A stretch of DNA of 26,061 bases from CAZIUL01 sp964542475 (GTDB taxonomy: Bacteria > Planctomycetota > B15-G4 > CAYZWU01), in assembly GCA_964542475.1 (NCBI GenBank), contig CAZIUL010000057.1:1-26061 (forward strand). Reading direction: 5' to 3'. Below the pieces are notes generated by a model that did not search any database, had not been told where the DNA came from, and saw only the letters and a list, made by a program, of their open reading frames with translations. Each line of letters starts with the position of its first letter. The stretch's first letter is position 1. Of this stretch, positions 24,164 to 26,061 are shown one piece after another. The translations under genes and the position numbers were made by a program.

Positions 24164-25180
24164 TCACCATTCTATCTCGTCTTTCAGCCTGCGGGTCATC
24201 AGGCTCCGGACAGCGTCGCCCGGCCCCTTGTCCTTGTAAAGCACGCGGTACACCTCGCTGCAGATCGGCATCTCCACCCCGTGTTTTTCCATCAGCACCT
24301 TCACCACCTTCGCTGTACCCACACCTTCGGCCACCATTTCCATGGATTCGAGAATCTCGCCTATTTTCTGTCCCTGCCCTAGCCTTTCACCAACCAAACG
24401 GTTGCGGCCGTGCTTCGAGAAACAGGACGTTATCAGGTCGCCGATCCCTGAAAGGCCGAAAAAAGTGCTCCTCTGCGCGCCCATGGCCCTGCCGAGCCGC
24501 CCCATCTCCACTATGCCCCTTGAAAGCAGGGCTGACTTGGTGTTATCCCCAAAGCCCAGGCCATCCACGATCCCGCCTGCAATGGATATGACGTTCTTCA
24601 ACGCTCCTCCCAGCTCCACACCGATGATATCATCGTGCGTGTATACACGAAAAAGTTCGGTGTTCAGCATGTCCTGTGTGCGCGAAGCGAGATCCTTGTC
24701 CTCCGAGGCAAGCACCACGGTCGTGGGCATCCCGCGCGCGACCTCCTCGGCGTGGCTCGGTCCTGAAAGCACGGCAACGTCGACATTTCCGAGTTCCTCC
24801 CGGATGATCTCCGTGGCCCTTAGCAGCGTGCTTTCCTCGATGCCCTTTGTAGCTGAAATCACCGGAACACCGGAGCGGTGCTCATCCCTGAAACGTTTCA
24901 TCACAGGCCTCAGGTACTTCGTTGGTATCACGGAAAAGACAACGCGTCCCGCGCCGGCGTCCTCCAGGGATGAGGTGATACGGATTTCGCCGGGGATCTC
25001 GATGTCCGGCAGGAACTTTGGGTTTTTGCGGGTTTTCGCAATCTTTTGCGCGTACTCCGGAAATGGGCTCCAGAGCGTCACATCAGCCCCTGCCTGGTGA
25101 AGGACCAGTGCGATTGCAGTCCCCCACCCGCCGTCTCCAAGAACCGTAACACCGTCTCTGGTTTTGCTGATGTCATGCAT
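24164..25180 (-). CDS. gpsA: glycerol-3-phosphate dehydrogenase [NAD(P)+]
   Basis: This 338-residue protein, the normal family length, reduces dihydroxyacetone phosphate to sn-glycerol 3-phosphate in the cytoplasm, supplying the phospholipid backbone. The N-terminal nucleotide-binding motif is LGDGGWGTAIA (residues 14-24); family members have GxGxWGTA. Further signatures are SGPSHAEEVARG (139-150) and ELGGALKNV, with the catalytic Lys at 195. Next come GLGFGDNTKSALLSRG and GLSGIGDLITSCFSKHGRN, the substrate-binding region. ATG 25180 lies 12 bases after the plsY stop. The two genes form an operon whose products act in successive steps: GpsA makes the acceptor that PlsY acylates. Confidence 0.96.
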   Translation of the reverse strand: MHDISKTRDGVTVLGDGGWGTAIALVLHQAGADVTLWSPFPEYAQKIAKTRKNPKFLPDIEIPGEIRITSSLEDAGAGRVVFSVIPTKYLRPVMKRFRDEHRSGVPVISATKGIEESTLLRATEIIREELGNVDVAVLSGPSHAEEVARGMPTTVVLASEDKDLASRTQDMLNTELFRVYTHDDIIGVELGGALKNVISIAGGIVDGLGFGDNTKSALLSRGIVEMGRLGRAMGAQRSTFFGLSGIGDLITSCFSKHGRNRLVGERLGQGQKIGEILESMEMVAEGVGTAKVVKVLMEKHGVEMPICSEVYRVLYKDKGPGDAVRSLMTRRLKDEIEW

Positions 25181-25192
25181 GGTTTTAACCCC

Positions 25193-25840
25193 CTATCCTT
25201 TCCGCTTTCCCACCTTGGGCTCGTTTCCCTTTATAATACGAACGATGTTCGCCTTGTGCCGGCAAGCGATCAAAACCGCGAGAACAACGCTTCCAACCGT
25301 AACCCACCTGTACCTTTCAAACGCTTCCCCCGGGTGCAGGGCGATTAAAGCCAGGGGGAAGGCAAACGCTAGCGCCATCGAGGATGCGGACACATATCCG
25401 CTGAACCGCCGTATCAAATAAAACACCGCAAACGATAACAGGGCTGCATCCCATCTGATTGCCAGGAGCACTCCGGTGGTGGCTGCAACCCCCTTTCCGC
25501 CGGCAAACTTCAGGTAAATCGGAAAAATGTGTCCTGTGACCGCTGCAAGGCCGCATACGAAGGAAAGCGATACGCGTACCTGGTCTGACACGGGGAACCA
25601 CGATCGAGGCATTGCCATGATCAAACAGACAGGCCCGAACCCCTTAAAAAAATCCAGAACGAAAACTGTGAGCCCCAGGGGCTTCCCCAGAACACGAATG
25701 GCGTTTGTGGCCCCGAGGTTTCCGGAACCGTGAGCCCTGATGTCGATGCCTTTCACGCGTCCTGCAAGCAGAGCGAAGGGAACCGCTCCAAGGAAGTAGG
25801 ACAGGATCACGGAAGCGCTCGCGAAAACAGCTGCCTGCAT
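25193..25840 (-). CDS. plsY: acyl-phosphate:glycerol-3-phosphate acyltransferase
   Basis: This 215-residue inner-membrane protein transfers an acyl group from acyl phosphate to glycerol 3-phosphate, the first step of phosphatidic acid synthesis. It has about five hydrophobic segments and the three family motifs: GSGNLGATNAIRVLG (near 37-51), KFAGGKGVAATTGV (near 113) and the C-terminal RHKANIVRIIKGNEPKVGKR. ATG 25840 follows GAGGA by six bases. It is the first gene of the plsY-gpsA pair. No clear promoter is visible upstream, where the 84-bp repeat begins 48 bases away. Confidence 0.96.
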   Translation of the reverse strand: MQAAVFASASVILSYFLGAVPFALLAGRVKGIDIRAHGSGNLGATNAIRVLGKPLGLTVFVLDFFKGFGPVCLIMAMPRSWFPVSDQVRVSLSFVCGLAAVTGHIFPIYLKFAGGKGVAATTGVLLAIRWDAALLSFAVFYLIRRFSGYVSASSMALAFAFPLALIALHPGEAFERYRWVTVGSVVLAVLIACRHKANIVRIIKGNEPKVGKRKG

Positions 25841-25887
25841 GATTTGTCCTCAATGAACCGGGGCTGATACAGAACGCTACCCAGCCT

Positions 25888-26054
25888 AGCCCGAATATTT
25901 CATCATCTTCTGCTGCGGCACCGTAACCTGCGCTATGGCTGCGTTTCATGCCAGGAGACGATCCTCAACCAAGCCCGCATATTTCATCCTCTTCTGCTGC
26001 GGCACTGTAAACTGCACTGTGGCTGCGTTTCATGCCAGGAGACGATCCTCAACC
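25888..26054. repeat. 84-bp tandem repeat, two copies
   Basis: Two units with an exact 84-base period lie at 25888-25971 and 25972-26054. They share tatttcatc, tctgctgcggca and ctgcgtttcatgccaggaga, and differ at scattered positions. A partial third copy sits near position 145. The array may continue beyond the right edge. On the minus strand each unit holds an ATG, a conserved short reading frame and, in one unit, a stop followed directly by the next unit's leader. It lies directly upstream of plsY. Confidence 0.85.
25965..26033 (-). CDS. possible 22-residue peptide encoded by the repeat unit
   Basis: ATG 26033 opens a 22-codon frame ending at TGA 25965. The peptide starts MKRSHSAVY and continues SAAAEEDEICGLG. 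A GAGG lies 13 bases before the ATG, which is far for a ribosome binding site. The next unit (ATG 25949) keeps the same frame: MKRSHSAGY, then GAAAEDDEIFGLG. There the stop position is TGG, so that frame runs on into plsY. Between the two copies, five of eight substitutions fall at third codon positions and four are silent, which hints at coding. The left-edge copy keeps the peptide core too. Precursor peptide, leader peptide or chance frame cannot be separated here. Confidence 0.3.
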   Translation of the reverse strand: MKRSHSAVYSAAAEEDEICGLG

Positions 26055-26061
26055 TGTAAGA

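Noticed and set aside
25644..25949. 101-residue minus-strand ORF starting in repeat unit one and running into plsY
   Set aside because: Only the first 22 codons match the repeat peptide. The rest overlaps plsY in another frame and exists because the stop of the unit changed from TGA to TGG.
25888..26054. CRISPR array
   Set aside because: The repeat is contiguous over its full 84-base period with no variable spacers, and no cas genes are near.

Overview
This is a dense bacterial window of 26 kb with moderately high GC. It holds 14 confident protein genes, one tRNA, several repeats and no transposase, CRISPR array or rRNA. Most proteins start with an export signal, and one is a probable lipoprotein, which suggests a Gram-negative-type cell. 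Three features fit an uncultured Planctomycetota or PVC-related lineage: a secreted FG-GAP repeat protein with a 'GSLSGNSPG' type C-terminal domain, a GreA of over 700 residues, and a TPR protein with a DUF5107-like domain. That placement is inference from family knowledge, not a search result.

Left part (1-7250). A strong sigma70-like promoter precedes a secreted FG-GAP/VCBS protein. A 159-bp palindromic element leads into a large DUF5107-like/TPR lipoprotein. A secreted protein with EF-hand-like loops faces it from the minus strand. This last gene has an in-frame UGA, after which 43 more codons read as ordinary protein up to a second stop, so it is a recoding (possibly selenocysteine) or recent-truncation candidate. 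Next comes a tRNA-Pro(GGG) unit with its own promoter and terminator.

Middle part (7250-11260). A long GreA-domain protein on the minus strand is divergent from a B12-binding radical SAM protein on the plus strand. Each ends near a GGGCGAAA-type hairpin.

Right part (11330-23910). Eight consecutive minus-strand genes encode nine exported amidohydrolase-fold domains, most of them translationally coupled. The fold signatures (PGL-I/V before the first metal site, and G-K-D-A-D near the C-terminus) are kept, but the HxH metal ligands are missing in seven of the nine domains. Only one protein keeps a full ligand set (HSH, two further His, Asp), and one more keeps HxH and Asp. This looks like a paralogue array of mostly pseudoenzymes around one or two possible enzymes, and it is the most unusual system in the window.

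Right edge (24160-26061). plsY and gpsA form a phospholipid-synthesis pair. Upstream of them lies an 84-bp tandem repeat whose minus strand carries a 22-codon mini-ORF. A diverged copy with the same peptide core lies at the left edge of the window, near position 150.
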